Below the pieces are notes generated by a model. It had not been told where the DNA came from. It made no database searches and was given only the letters and a program-made list of their open reading frames with translations. DNA of 64,000 bases from Amycolatopsis sacchari (lineage in GTDB: Bacteria; Actinomycetota; Actinomycetes; Mycobacteriales; Pseudonocardiaceae), in the NCBI RefSeq assembly GCF_900114035.1, contig NZ_FORP01000003.1:124001-188000 (forward strand), in the 5' to 3' direction. The translations under genes were made by a program, and so were the position numbers. Numbering within the stretch: position 1 is the stretch's first letter; each line of letters begins with the position of its first letter. Below are positions 44,770 through 54,069 of this stretch, piece by piece.

Positions 44770-46623
44770 CTAACCGGTGATCTGCAGTGAGCGCACGACC
44801 TGGTCGCACGCCGCCGCCACCCGATCGTGCACCTGCTGGCCGGCGTACTGGCACGCGACGTTCACCTGGACGCGCCCCTGCGCGAGCACGTACCAGTCGA
44901 TCGGGCCGAACTTCCCCGCCTGCCGGTAGTAGATGACCTGGCGCCCGCCGAACGTCGCGGCGGCGTCGAAACCGGAGTACTCATCCCCCGCCTGTTCGGC
45001 CTGCTTCCGCAGGTTGTCCGCGAGCTGGCGGGGATCCGCCGTCGCGTCGTAGGCGAGTTCGTACTCCTGCACCGAAATCGCGTCGTTCTGCGTGGTGGCG
45101 TCGGCCGGTTTGATCAGCGTCTCGCGGAACTGCGGCTGCCCGCCGGTCTGCGTCCAGTCCTGCGGCGCGGAGAACTGGTAGTGGTACTGCGCGACGACCT
45201 TGCCCTGCGGCGGCTCGTCCCCGCCGCCCAGCCACACCAGCAACCCCGCCACCACGGCCGCGACGACGACCACCGCGCCGCCGCCGAGCCACAGGAGCTT
45301 CCGCTTGCGGCGTGGCGCTTCCGGGGCCTGCGCGGCCGGGATGCCGTGCGGCGGCGACACCGGCGGCGCCGGCGGGCGGGGCGGGGCGAACGCGGCGGGC
45401 GGGCGCACCGGCGGCCGCGAGGCGAACCCGGGACGCGGCGCGTTCGGCCCCCGCACGAGTTCCGTGCGCTGCTCTGCCAGCGGGCGCGGCGCGGGCGGGC
45501 GTGCCGGCTCCTGCCGGACGGCGAGCAGCGCACCGCGGGCCACGACGGTTTCCGGTTGGTCCAAAGTGGTCGGTACGACCCCGGTGCGTTCGTGCACGAG
45601 CCGGGAGATCATCGGGATCCGGCTAGACCCGCCGACGAGGAAGATCGCGGTGAGCTGCTTCGGCCGCAACCCCGCCTCCTCGATCGCGGCGCACGTCAGC
45701 TCGACCGTGCGGCTCAACGGTGCGGCGATCAGCTTTTCCAGGTCCTCACGCGTCACGTGCGCGTCGGGGAACGGCGGGGGCAGCGGGATGTCGGTGTACG
45801 CGTGCCGGGAGAGCGTTTCCTTGGCGCCCCGCACGTCCTGCCGCAACACCCGGCGGCGGCGCCGGTCCACCAGCTCGCGGCCCTCCACGAGCTCCCGCCA
45901 GGCGGCCGGGTCCGCCGAGGACACCAGGCTCCCGACGTGTTCCAGCAGTGCCTGGTCCACGTCCGCGCCGCCGAAACTCGGATCGCCCCGGGTCGCGAGC
46001 ACCTGGAACCGGCCGCGGTTGCCGTTCGCCGGGGGACGGCTGACGACGCTCACGTCGACCGTCCCGCCGCCCAGGTCGAGCACGGCCAGCGTCTCCCCCG
46101 GCCGTTTGCTCATCTCCACCGTGCGGTCGCGGTTGACCTCCAGCGGCGGGAACGTCGCGGCGTGGAACACCGCCGCCGCCACGGGTTCCGGCACGAGGGT
46201 GACCTCGCGGGCGAGCCCGCCGGCGGCCTGCCGCAGCAGGCGCGTGCGCACCGCGCCCCAGTCGGCGGGGTGGGTCAGCACGAGCAGGTCGACCTCGGCA
46301 CCGCTCGCCAGGCGCCGGGCTTCGGACACCGCACGGGACAGGACGGCCCGGACCACGTCGGTCACCCGCAGGACCGTGTCGCCGAGCAGCAGCTCGCCCT
46401 CGTCGATCCGGCGCTTCGGGTGGGGCTCGTAGCGGGACGGGTCCACCGCCGCCTGGCGCTCGGCCTCCTGCCCGACGAACAGCGTGCCGTCGGCCGCGGC
46501 GTAGACGGCCGAGGACATCAACGGATGCCCGTCGATGACGGCGACCTGCGGCTCACGCCCGTTGAGCGCCGCCACGACGCACGTGCTGGAGGTCCCGAAA
46601 TCGACCGCGACCCGGAGCGTCAC
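44770..46623 (-). CDS. Hsp70-like ATPase fused to T7SS-associated (Rv3446c-type) domain
   Basis: A 617-residue fusion. Residues 1-375 are an Hsp70 ATPase domain: RVAVDFGTSSTCVVAALNG, LAVLDLGGGTVDVSVV and IFLVGGSSRIPMISRLVHE. A Pro-rich linker, then one transmembrane helix (LLWLGGGAVVVVAAVVAGLL, about 455-478) and an extracellular domain of about 140 residues (YHYQFSAPQDWTQTGGQPQF, CQYAGQQVHDRVAAACDQVV) like the type VII secretion-associated Rv3446c family. The Hsp70 substrate-binding domain is absent. GTG 46623 with GGAGG fits. It may couple ATP hydrolysis to the secretion complex (inference). Confidence 0.82.
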   Translation of the reverse strand: MTLRVAVDFGTSSTCVVAALNGREPQVAVIDGHPLMSSAVYAAADGTLFVGQEAERQAAVDPSRYEPHPKRRIDEGELLLGDTVLRVTDVVRAVLSRAVSEARRLASGAEVDLLVLTHPADWGAVRTRLLRQAAGGLAREVTLVPEPVAAAVFHAATFPPLEVNRDRTVEMSKRPGETLAVLDLGGGTVDVSVVSRPPANGNRGRFQVLATRGDPSFGGADVDQALLEHVGSLVSSADPAAWRELVEGRELVDRRRRRVLRQDVRGAKETLSRHAYTDIPLPPPFPDAHVTREDLEKLIAAPLSRTVELTCAAIEEAGLRPKQLTAIFLVGGSSRIPMISRLVHERTGVVPTTLDQPETVVARGALLAVRQEPARPPAPRPLAEQRTELVRGPNAPRPGFASRPPVRPPAAFAPPRPPAPPVSPPHGIPAAQAPEAPRRKRKLLWLGGGAVVVVAAVVAGLLVWLGGGDEPPQGKVVAQYHYQFSAPQDWTQTGGQPQFRETLIKPADATTQNDAISVQEYELAYDATADPRQLADNLRKQAEQAGDEYSGFDAAATFGGRQVIYYRQAGKFGPIDWYVLAQGRVQVNVACQYAGQQVHDRVAAACDQVVRSLQITG

Positions 46624-46663
46624 CGCCCACCTCCACACCGGAGAGCCACCCCGGCACGGCCGA

Positions 46664-46697
46664 CGCCCAGCGGCCGCACGGGGGCGGGCGCTGGGCG
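46664..46697 (-). terminator. Hairpin between eccC and the Hsp70-like gene
   Basis: 9-bp arms (46664-46672 with 46689-46697), no T run; possible partial terminator in the 100-bp gap. Confidence 0.45.
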
Positions 46698-46723
46698 CGG
46701 CTGCGCGGTCGGGGCCGCGGGGC

Positions 46724-49700
46724 TCACTCCGGCTGGATCCACGACACCTGCATGAGCTGCTTGCCGACCTTGCGGCTGACCAGGATGCCGCGGCCGGGCG
46801 GCATCGGGCCCGGCTTGACGTTGCCCAGCAGCTGGCCTTCGTCCTTGCTGCCGTTCATCACGATGCCCGGCGCCGCGATCTCCTTCAGCTTGCCGATGAT
46901 CGGGTCGTACGACGCCCGCGACGCGCCACCCGTGCGCCGCACGACGACCAGGTGCAGGCCGACGTCCTTGGCCTGCGCGAGGAACTCCGACAGCGGCTTG
47001 AGCGGGTTGCTGGTCTGGGTGGCCACCAGGTCGTAGTCGTCGACCAGGACGAACAGCTCCGGCCCCTTCCACCAGGACCGGTTGCGCAGCTGCTCCTGCG
47101 TGACGTCGGGACCCGGCAGCCGGCGGGTCATCGACCCGTGGATGTCCTTGATCATCCCTTCGAGCTGGTTCGACGACACCGCGTACCCGAGCAGGTGCGC
47201 GCCCTCGATGAAGCCGAGCATGGTGCGCCGGTAGTCCACCAGCACGATGACGGCTTCCTTGGCGGTGTAGCGCTCGGTGATCCCGCGGGCGATCTGCCGC
47301 AGCAGGTTCGTCTTGCCGGACTCGCCGTCGGCGAAGGCGAGGAAGTGCGGGTCGGCGTCGAAGTCCAGGTACACCGGCGCCAGCTCGTCCTCGTTGATGC
47401 CGATCGGGACCAGCTTCGTGTGCCGCTGCTTGTCCATCGACAGGATCTCGTCGTACGTGATGGTTTCGGGCAGCAGCCGCACCTGCGGCGCGATCCGCCC
47501 CTGCCACGCCGAGGCGATCTTGCCCACCGCGTCCGCCACACCCTGCGCGAGCGTTTCGGTGTCACTGCTGCCGTCGATGCGCGGCAGCCCGGTGAGCATG
47601 TGCAGCCGGTCCCGCGTCAGCCCGCGGCCGGGGCGGCCTTCGGGCACGTTCACCGCGACCCGGCGGTCGATGTCGGACTCGCTCGGGTCACCCAGCCGCA
47701 GCTCGAACCGGGTACCCAGCATGTCCTTGATCGCGGGGCGGATGTCGGCCCACCGGTTCGCGGAGATGATCACGTGGATGCCGTACGCCAGACCGCGCTG
47801 CGCGAGCGCGGTGATCTGCGGCTCCAGCTCCTCGAAGTCGTCACGGATGGCACGCCAGCCGTCCACGATCAGGAACGCGTCACCGAACGGGTCCTGCTCC
47901 GCGGTGATCTCACCGCGGCGCTTGCGGTTGCGGAAGTCGGCCATCGAGTCGATGCCCATCGCCCCGAACCGGCCTTCGCGCTCGTTCGCGAGGGTGTTCA
48001 GCTCGGCGATGATGCGGCGGGCCTTGTCCGGCTCGCGCCGCGCGACCGCGACCCCGCCGACGTGCGGCAGGCCGGAGAGCCCGGCGAGCGTGCCACCACC
48101 GAGGTCGACGCAGTAGAACTGCACCTCCTCCGGGGTGTTCGCCAGCGACAGCGACATGATCAGCGTCCGCAGCAGCGTCGACTTGCCCGACTGCGGACCG
48201 CCCACCACGACACCGTGCCCCGCCGCACCGGAGAAGTCCGCCCACAGCGGGTCACGCCGCTGCTCGAAGGGCCGGTCCACGATCCCGATCGGCACCTGCA
48301 GCTTCCCGTTGCCGAAGAAGCCGACCGGCGACAGGCCGCGGTCCTCGGTCGGGTTCAGGTTGGGCAGCAAGGTGTCCAGCGAGTTCGGCTCGTCCAGCGG
48401 CGGCAGCCACACCTCGTGCGCGGGCGGGCCCTGCCCGACCAGCCGGTCGACGATCACCTCCAGCTCGGTGGGCTCGGTGGCCTCGTCGGACTCCTTCACC
48501 GGCGCCGCCGCGACGGGCTCCGGCTCGGGTTCCGGCTCCGGCGGCAACTCCACGAAGTCGGGCACGAACAGCTGCGGGCGTTTGTCCGCGCGCACCACCG
48601 TGGACACCGGGCCCGCCGTCTTGATGCCGGCCGGCCGGTACGGACCGGACACGTAGGACGCCTTGAACCGCACCATCGTCGACGTGTCGTACTTGAGGTA
48701 GCCCGAACCCGGGATCGACGGCAGCTCGAACGCGTCCGGCACGCCGATCGCCGCGCGGGACTCCGCCGCGGAGAACGTCTTCAGACCGATCCGGTAGGAC
48801 AGGAACGTGTCCAGACCACGCAGCTTGCCCTCCTCCAGGCGCTGCGAGGCCAGCAGCATGTGCATCTGCAGCGACCGGCCGACACGGCCGATCTGGAGGA
48901 AGATGTCGATGAAGTCCGGCTTCGCCGTCAGCATCTCGGAGAACTCGTCGATGCAGATGAACAACGCCGGCAGCGGGTCGAGGTCGGCGCCGTTCTCCCG
49001 CGCCTTCTCGTAGTCCCAGACGTTCTTGTAGTTGCCCTTCGCCAGCACCTCCTGGCGCCGGGCGACCTCGCCGGCGATCGCGTCCTTCATGCGGTCGACC
49101 AGTGTCAGGTCGCCGGCCAGGTTGGTGATCGTCGCGGCGACGTGCGGCGCCTTGTCCAGACCGAGGAACGTCGCGCCACCCTTGAAGTCCACCAGGATCA
49201 TGTTCAACGTGGTGGACGAGTGCGTGGCCAGCAGTCCCAGGACGAGCGTGCGCAGGAACTCCGACTTACCGGAACCGGTCGCCCCGATGCACAGGCCGTG
49301 CGGGCCCATGCCCTCCATCGCGGCTTCCTTGATGTCCAGCTCCACCGGCTGCCCGAACTCGCCGACCCCGAAGGGCACGCGGTAGCGGTCGCGCACCGGC
49401 CGCGGCCGCCACGCCTGCTGCACGTCGAACGTCATCGGGTCGCCGGGGATCCCCAGCAGCTCCAGCAACGTCGGGTTCGACAGCAGCGGTTCGTCCGAAC
49501 TGGCCTCTTCGGCCGCGGAACCGACCCGATAGGGCGAAATCTTGCGGGCCAGCGCTTCCGCCTCGACCACGCTCAGGAAGTCCGGCTTGCCGAACCACTC
49601 CACGCCACCCGCGCTGCGCGCGCCGACCCGCGTCTCCTCCACCACCAGCCGCAGACCACGGCGGGCGGCCAGGTTGCCCAGCGAGTCGGACAGGTCGATC

Positions 49701-50734
49701 AGCGTGACCCCGACCAGCCCCTCCTCCAGGATGATCTGCTCCTCACGCGTGACCTCCGCGTCGTCGATCACGATCACCACGTGCGGCTGGTCCGGGTTGG
49801 GCGTCGCGTTGCGCGAGAACCGCGGCCGGTCCCGCAGCTCGGCGTCCAGCCACTGCTCGATCTGCGCGAGCGACCCCGCCATCATCCGCATCTGGCCGAT
49901 GCCGTCGGACAACTCCGGGTGCTGCACGTGCGGCAGCCACTTCGCCCACTCCCACTCGGCCTTCGCCCGGCCCGCGGTGGCGACGGCGATCAGCACGTCG
50001 TCACAGCTGTGGAACGTGACCAGCTGTGCCAGCATCGCGCGCGTCAGCCCGCGCGTCAGCTCGCGGTCGCCCTGCAGGCTCACCGCGGCGAACCCGCGCA
50101 ACGTGATCTGCGTCGGCAGGTCCGGCACGATCGAGTGCGCGCGCACGAACCGGCGCAGCGCCAGCGTCGCGATCGGCTCCAGCTCGTCGACCGGGCCGGT
50201 CTGCGGCGGCACCAGCCGCGTCGCCAGCCGGTGCGAGCTGCGGCCCACGCGCAGGTGCAGGAAGTCCTGGTCGTTCTGGCGGCGCTCCCACATCCGGCGA
50301 CTCGCGGCCAGCGACCACAGCGCCTGCGGGTCCGGGTGCACCCACTCCAGCGACGCGCGCTGCTCCGCCATCGCCTCGCGGGCGCGCTCACGCATCTGGC
50401 CGAGGTACCGCAGGTAGTCCTTGCGGTCCTCGTTCATCTCGGCCTTCTTGGCCCCGCCGGACTTCCCGCCGCCGGCGAACATGCCGCCCATCGACATGAC
50501 CATCATCAGCGGGAACATCAGGGTCAGCGGGTTGCGGGCCGCCGAGCCGCCGGTGGTGAACAGCAGCACGACCATGCCCATCGTGGCCACGATCATGACG
50601 ACGGGCATCATCTTCTGCACGATGTTGCCCGGGATCGTGCGCGGCACCTCGGGCGGCGGTTCGAGGTGCACCTCTCCACCCGGTGGGCGCGGCGCCGCCA
50701 TGCGCGGCGTTTTCCGGAACTGCAGCGTGCTCAC
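46724..50734 (-). CDS. eccC: Type VII secretion motor ATPase EccC (single-chain)
   Basis: A 1336-residue FtsK/SpoIIIE-type motor. Two N-terminal helices (MMPVVMIVATMGMVVLLFTT; MFPLMMVMSMGGMFAGG) precede three ATPase domains with P-loops GATGSGKSEFLRTLVLGL (about 481), GGPQSGKSTLLRTLI (about 845) and a degenerate DGESGKTNLLRQI (about 1135). Walker B segments include PALFICIDEFSEML. It is one chain, as in ESX-4, not split into EccCa and EccCb. GTG 50734 with GAGGGG upstream. It recognises Esx C-terminal signals and drives export. Confidence 0.96.
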   Translation of the reverse strand: MSTLQFRKTPRMAAPRPPGGEVHLEPPPEVPRTIPGNIVQKMMPVVMIVATMGMVVLLFTTGGSAARNPLTLMFPLMMVMSMGGMFAGGGKSGGAKKAEMNEDRKDYLRYLGQMRERAREAMAEQRASLEWVHPDPQALWSLAASRRMWERRQNDQDFLHLRVGRSSHRLATRLVPPQTGPVDELEPIATLALRRFVRAHSIVPDLPTQITLRGFAAVSLQGDRELTRGLTRAMLAQLVTFHSCDDVLIAVATAGRAKAEWEWAKWLPHVQHPELSDGIGQMRMMAGSLAQIEQWLDAELRDRPRFSRNATPNPDQPHVVIVIDDAEVTREEQIILEEGLVGVTLIDLSDSLGNLAARRGLRLVVEETRVGARSAGGVEWFGKPDFLSVVEAEALARKISPYRVGSAAEEASSDEPLLSNPTLLELLGIPGDPMTFDVQQAWRPRPVRDRYRVPFGVGEFGQPVELDIKEAAMEGMGPHGLCIGATGSGKSEFLRTLVLGLLATHSSTTLNMILVDFKGGATFLGLDKAPHVAATITNLAGDLTLVDRMKDAIAGEVARRQEVLAKGNYKNVWDYEKARENGADLDPLPALFICIDEFSEMLTAKPDFIDIFLQIGRVGRSLQMHMLLASQRLEEGKLRGLDTFLSYRIGLKTFSAAESRAAIGVPDAFELPSIPGSGYLKYDTSTMVRFKASYVSGPYRPAGIKTAGPVSTVVRADKRPQLFVPDFVELPPEPEPEPEPVAAAPVKESDEATEPTELEVIVDRLVGQGPPAHEVWLPPLDEPNSLDTLLPNLNPTEDRGLSPVGFFGNGKLQVPIGIVDRPFEQRRDPLWADFSGAAGHGVVVGGPQSGKSTLLRTLIMSLSLANTPEEVQFYCVDLGGGTLAGLSGLPHVGGVAVARREPDKARRIIAELNTLANEREGRFGAMGIDSMADFRNRKRRGEITAEQDPFGDAFLIVDGWRAIRDDFEELEPQITALAQRGLAYGIHVIISANRWADIRPAIKDMLGTRFELRLGDPSESDIDRRVAVNVPEGRPGRGLTRDRLHMLTGLPRIDGSSDTETLAQGVADAVGKIASAWQGRIAPQVRLLPETITYDEILSMDKQRHTKLVPIGINEDELAPVYLDFDADPHFLAFADGESGKTNLLRQIARGITERYTAKEAVIVLVDYRRTMLGFIEGAHLLGYAVSSNQLEGMIKDIHGSMTRRLPGPDVTQEQLRNRSWWKGPELFVLVDDYDLVATQTSNPLKPLSEFLAQAKDVGLHLVVVRRTGGASRASYDPIIGKLKEIAAPGIVMNGSKDEGQLLGNVKPGPMPPGRGILVSRKVGKQLMQVSWIQPE

Positions 50735-51002
50735 CGAAGGACCCCTCTTCAACTCGACGCCCGGACTTCCTGCCAGGTCCAGGGCCGTCCCACACGTTAG
50801 CGAACCCCGGCCCTCCGGCGGGGCGATACCGCGCGAACCGGACCCGTTTCCGCTGAAAACGCCCCACGGCGACCCCAGGTGCGCCCATACTAGGACCGGC
50901 CACCGACAGTCCGGGACTTCTCCGGCGGGTGGCGGGGTACGAGCAGCGGCGCCGGCCGGGTATAAGTAGCCCGCACCATTCTCTTTCTTAGGGGGCACGC
51001 AC
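50735..51002. promoter_or_regulatory. Divergent eccC/eccD promoter region
   Basis: 268 bp without a gene. On the plus strand GGGTATAAGTAG (about 50,957-50,968) looks like a -10 box for eccD, and GGGGGCACGCAC before GTG 51003 is the ribosome site. CATACTAGG near 50,887 is a second -10-like sequence. Confidence 0.5.
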
Positions 51003-52397
51003 GTGGCAACGGGCACGACGGTATTCAGCAGGGTCACGGTGGTCGCACCGCGCACCCGGATCGACGTCGCACTGCCTGCCGACGTCGCGGTCGCCGACCT
51101 GCTGCCGATGCTGCTGGAGATGGCGAAGGAGACGTCGCCCGACGGCGGCGCCCGCCACGGCGGCTGGGCGCTGGCCAAGCTCGGCGACGCCCCGCTGGAC
51201 CCCAGCCGCACCCTCGCCTCACTGGGCGTTGTGGACGGTGAGCTGCTCCAGCTGCGCCGCCGCAACGAGAACCCGCCCCCGCCGCTGTACGACGACGTCG
51301 TGGACGCGATCGCCGACGCCGACCCGGACAGCTTCCGGCCGTGGACGAAGGAGACCGCGCAGCGCATCGGCCACATCGCGGGCGGGCTCGCGCTGATCAC
51401 CGCCGCCGTGGCCCTGTTCACCGCGGGCCCGCTGTTCGGCGGCAACGGGCTGGCCACCGCCGTCGCCGCCGGGGTCGCCGCCATCGCGTGCCTCGCGGTC
51501 GGCGCCACCATCGCCAACGCCTACCAGGCCGAGAGCACGGGCGTCGTGATCGCCGCCGCGGGCGGGCTGCCGTTCGCGTTCGTCGCGGGGTTCTACGCGG
51601 TGCCGGGGCTGACCCTGCGGGCGAACCTGTTGCTGGGCAGCGGTCTCGTGGTGATCCTCGCAGCCGTCGCGATCCTGGTCATGGGCGCGGGCATCACGAC
51701 GTTCATCGCGGCCGCCACCGCCGGGGTCATCGGCGTGCTGGCGTTCACCGTCGCCACCCTCATCGCGCACCCCGCGCCCGGCATCGCGGCGGGGACCGCG
51801 GCGGTGTCGCTGGCGGCGATCTCGGTGCTGCCGAGGGCCACGATCTGGCTGGCGAAACTCCCGCTGCCGCACGTGCCGGGCACGGCGGAGGAGCTCAAAG
51901 AGGACGATTCCTACCCGGACTACACCGCCATCGAGCGGCGCACCGCGGTGGCGCACAACTACATGACCGGCCTGCTCATCGGTTGCGGCAGCGCGACGGC
52001 GGTGGCGGCGATCATCACCGCGGCCGCCCCTGGTGTCTTCGGCATCATCACCGCGGTGGTGGCGACGCTGGTCCTGCTGCTGCGCGCCCGGTCCTACGCC
52101 AACGGCGCGCAGGCCGTTGCCCTGCTGACCACCGGCATGGTGTCGGGCGCGGGGATCCTGATCGGCTGGATCTTCACGCAGAGCCCGACCGGACGGCTGA
52201 TGTGGGTCTTCGGGGCGCTGGTGCTCGTCGCGGCGGGCTCGCTCGTCGTCGGCGTGATCTTCCCGAACCAGCGCTTCTCGCCGCCGCTGCGGCGGACGGT
52301 CGAGGTGTTCGAGGCGATCTGCATCGCGACGGTGCTGCCGCTCGCGCTCGCGGTAATGGACCTGTACACGACGCTGCGCCACGTCTCGTTCGGCTGA
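51003..52397 (+). CDS. eccD: Type VII secretion membrane channel EccD
   Basis: A 464-residue protein: an N-terminal ubiquitin-like domain (about 1-95: TVVAPRTRIDVALPADVAVA, LASLGVVDGELLQLRRR) and then about 11 transmembrane helices (for example GGLALITAAVALFTAGPLFG, GVFGIITAVVATLVLLL). It forms the membrane pore of the ESX complex. It is followed 10 nt later by the mycosin gene. Confidence 0.94.
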   Translation: MATGTTVFSRVTVVAPRTRIDVALPADVAVADLLPMLLEMAKETSPDGGARHGGWALAKLGDAPLDPSRTLASLGVVDGELLQLRRRNENPPPPLYDDVVDAIADADPDSFRPWTKETAQRIGHIAGGLALITAAVALFTAGPLFGGNGLATAVAAGVAAIACLAVGATIANAYQAESTGVVIAAAGGLPFAFVAGFYAVPGLTLRANLLLGSGLVVILAAVAILVMGAGITTFIAAATAGVIGVLAFTVATLIAHPAPGIAAGTAAVSLAAISVLPRATIWLAKLPLPHVPGTAEELKEDDSYPDYTAIERRTAVAHNYMTGLLIGCGSATAVAAIITAAAPGVFGIITAVVATLVLLLRARSYANGAQAVALLTTGMVSGAGILIGWIFTQSPTGRLMWVFGALVLVAAGSLVVGVIFPNQRFSPPLRRTVEVFEAICIATVLPLALAVMDLYTTLRHVSFG

Positions 52398-52407
52398 GAG
52401 GGGTTCC

Positions 52408-53862
52408 GTGCGTACCTTGGGGGTTCCCGGCCGGTCCGCGGTCGTGCTCCTGGCGGGGGCCCTCGGGGTCTTCGGCCCGCTGAGCGCGTCCGCGCAGGAG
52501 ACGCCTGCCACCGCCGGGCAGCCGTGGGCGCCGCCGCCGGTGAGCGTCTCGCCGCCGGGTGACGGCAACGGGCAGCAGAGCGACATCCCGTACCAGAAGT
52601 CGAAGGAGTGCGTGACGCGCGACCTCGACAACAACATCGTGCTGCGGGAAAAGCCGTGGGGCCAGCAGTACCTGCAGATCGAGCAGGCGCAGAAGCTCGC
52701 GGTCTCCGCCCGCGGCAGCGCGGGTGGCGGCATGAAGGTCGCGGTCATCGACACCGGCGTCACGGAGCACCCGTACTTCCGGTTCCCGGTGCAGGGCGGC
52801 GGCGACTACGTCAACGCCGCCAACCAGGGCCTCGAGGACTGCGACGGCCACGGCACCGAGGTCGCCGGCATCATCGCCGCGAACACCCCGGCGGACACGG
52901 GTTTCAAGGGCGTCGCGCCGGACGCGCAGATCGTGTCCATCCGGCAGTCCAGCCAGAACTACTCGCAGCCCAGCCAGCCCTCGGGCTCCGGTGGTGGCGG
53001 GCAGACCGGCGGCGGCAGCCGTGAACAGGGGCAGGGCGCGGGGAACACGCACACGCTGGCGCAGGCGGTCGTGCGGGCCGCGAACCTCGGCGTCGACGTC
53101 ATCAACATGTCGGTGGACAACTGCCGTCCGGCCGACGGCACGATCAACTCGGGTGAGCGGGAGCTGCAGGCCGCGATCCACTACGCCGTGACGGTGAAGG
53201 ACGTCGTGGTCGTCGCTGCCGCGGGGAACACCTCGGAGAGCTGCAAGCAGAACAACCAGCCCGACCCGAACCGGCCCCAGTCGATCGTGAGCCCGCCGTG
53301 GTTCGCCGACGACGTGCTCTCGGTCGCAGCGATCGACGAGACCGGCGGGGTGGCGTCGTTCAGCATGAACGGGCCGTGGGTGAGCGTGGCCGCGCCGGGC
53401 ACGAAGATCACCTCGCTCGACCCGTCGAAGGGCACGAGCGCGCTGGCGAACCAGGTCGTCGAAGACGGGAAGCTGCAGGACATCCAGGGCACGAGCTTCG
53501 CGGCGCCGTACGTCGCCGGGGTCGCGGCGCTGGTGCGGGCGCAGTACCCGAACCTGAACGCGCGGCAGGTCATGCACCGCATCGAGGCGACCGCGCAGCA
53601 CCCCGGTGCGCCCGGCGGCCGGGACAACTACATCGGCTTCGGCGTGGTGAACCCGGTGGCGGCGCTGACCGCGATCGTGCCCTCGGAGGAAGGCATCACG
53701 CCCGCGCGGGCAGAGCAGCTGCCGTCCGGTCTGCCGCCCGCGGCGCACAGGAACTGGACGCCCGCGGCGGTGGCGCTCGCCGGCACCGGCGGCGGGATCC
53801 TCGTCCTGCTGATCACGTTGTTCGTGGTCCACACCATCCGGCGCAACCGCCCGGCGCAGTAG
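52408..53862 (+). CDS. mycP: Mycosin, T7SS subtilisin-like protease
   Basis: A 484-residue membrane-anchored protease with an N-terminal signal (AVVLLAGALGVFGPLSASA), catalytic Asp115 (VAVIDTGV), His148 (DGHGTEVAGI) and Ser363 (GTSFAAPYVAGVAALVRAQ), and a C-terminal helix (ALAGTGGGILVLLITLFVV). A Gly/Gln-rich insert (about 185-215) lies between His and Ser. It caps the ESX complex on the outer face and processes substrates. GTG 52408. Confidence 0.95.
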   Translation: MRTLGVPGRSAVVLLAGALGVFGPLSASAQETPATAGQPWAPPPVSVSPPGDGNGQQSDIPYQKSKECVTRDLDNNIVLREKPWGQQYLQIEQAQKLAVSARGSAGGGMKVAVIDTGVTEHPYFRFPVQGGGDYVNAANQGLEDCDGHGTEVAGIIAANTPADTGFKGVAPDAQIVSIRQSSQNYSQPSQPSGSGGGGQTGGGSREQGQGAGNTHTLAQAVVRAANLGVDVINMSVDNCRPADGTINSGERELQAAIHYAVTVKDVVVVAAAGNTSESCKQNNQPDPNRPQSIVSPPWFADDVLSVAAIDETGGVASFSMNGPWVSVAAPGTKITSLDPSKGTSALANQVVEDGKLQDIQGTSFAAPYVAGVAALVRAQYPNLNARQVMHRIEATAQHPGAPGGRDNYIGFGVVNPVAALTAIVPSEEGITPARAEQLPSGLPPAAHRNWTPAAVALAGTGGGILVLLITLFVVHTIRRNRPAQ

Positions 53863-54015
53863 GTAGTCCTCCGGCGGGAACGGGCCCGGCAGCCTCGATC
53901 GCGAGGTCGCCGTGCCCGTCCGCATGCGGCCCGGATCGCGCGAAGAACAGCGCCCGGCGGCTACCTCACCCGGGTCGCCGGTCCGGCTTGTACCGGTCTG
54001 AACCTCCCTCACGAA

Positions 54016-54054
54016 CAACGGGCCCGGCAGCCTCCCTGGCTGCCGGGCCCGTTG
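54016..54054. terminator. Terminator between mycP and eccB
   Basis: A perfect 17-bp stem (54016-54032 with 54038-54054), loop TCCCT. The left arm sequence AACGGGCCCGGCAGCCTC also occurs at 53,879-53,896, a second partial copy. The 207-bp gap holds no gene. Confidence 0.85.
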
Positions 54055-54069
54055 TCGTCGCGCGTTCGG

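Noticed and set aside
46535-50800. 1421-codon plus-strand open frame
   Set aside because: Antisense shadow of eccC; composition is Arg/Gln/Leu-rich without domains, while the minus strand encodes clear FtsK-type motifs.
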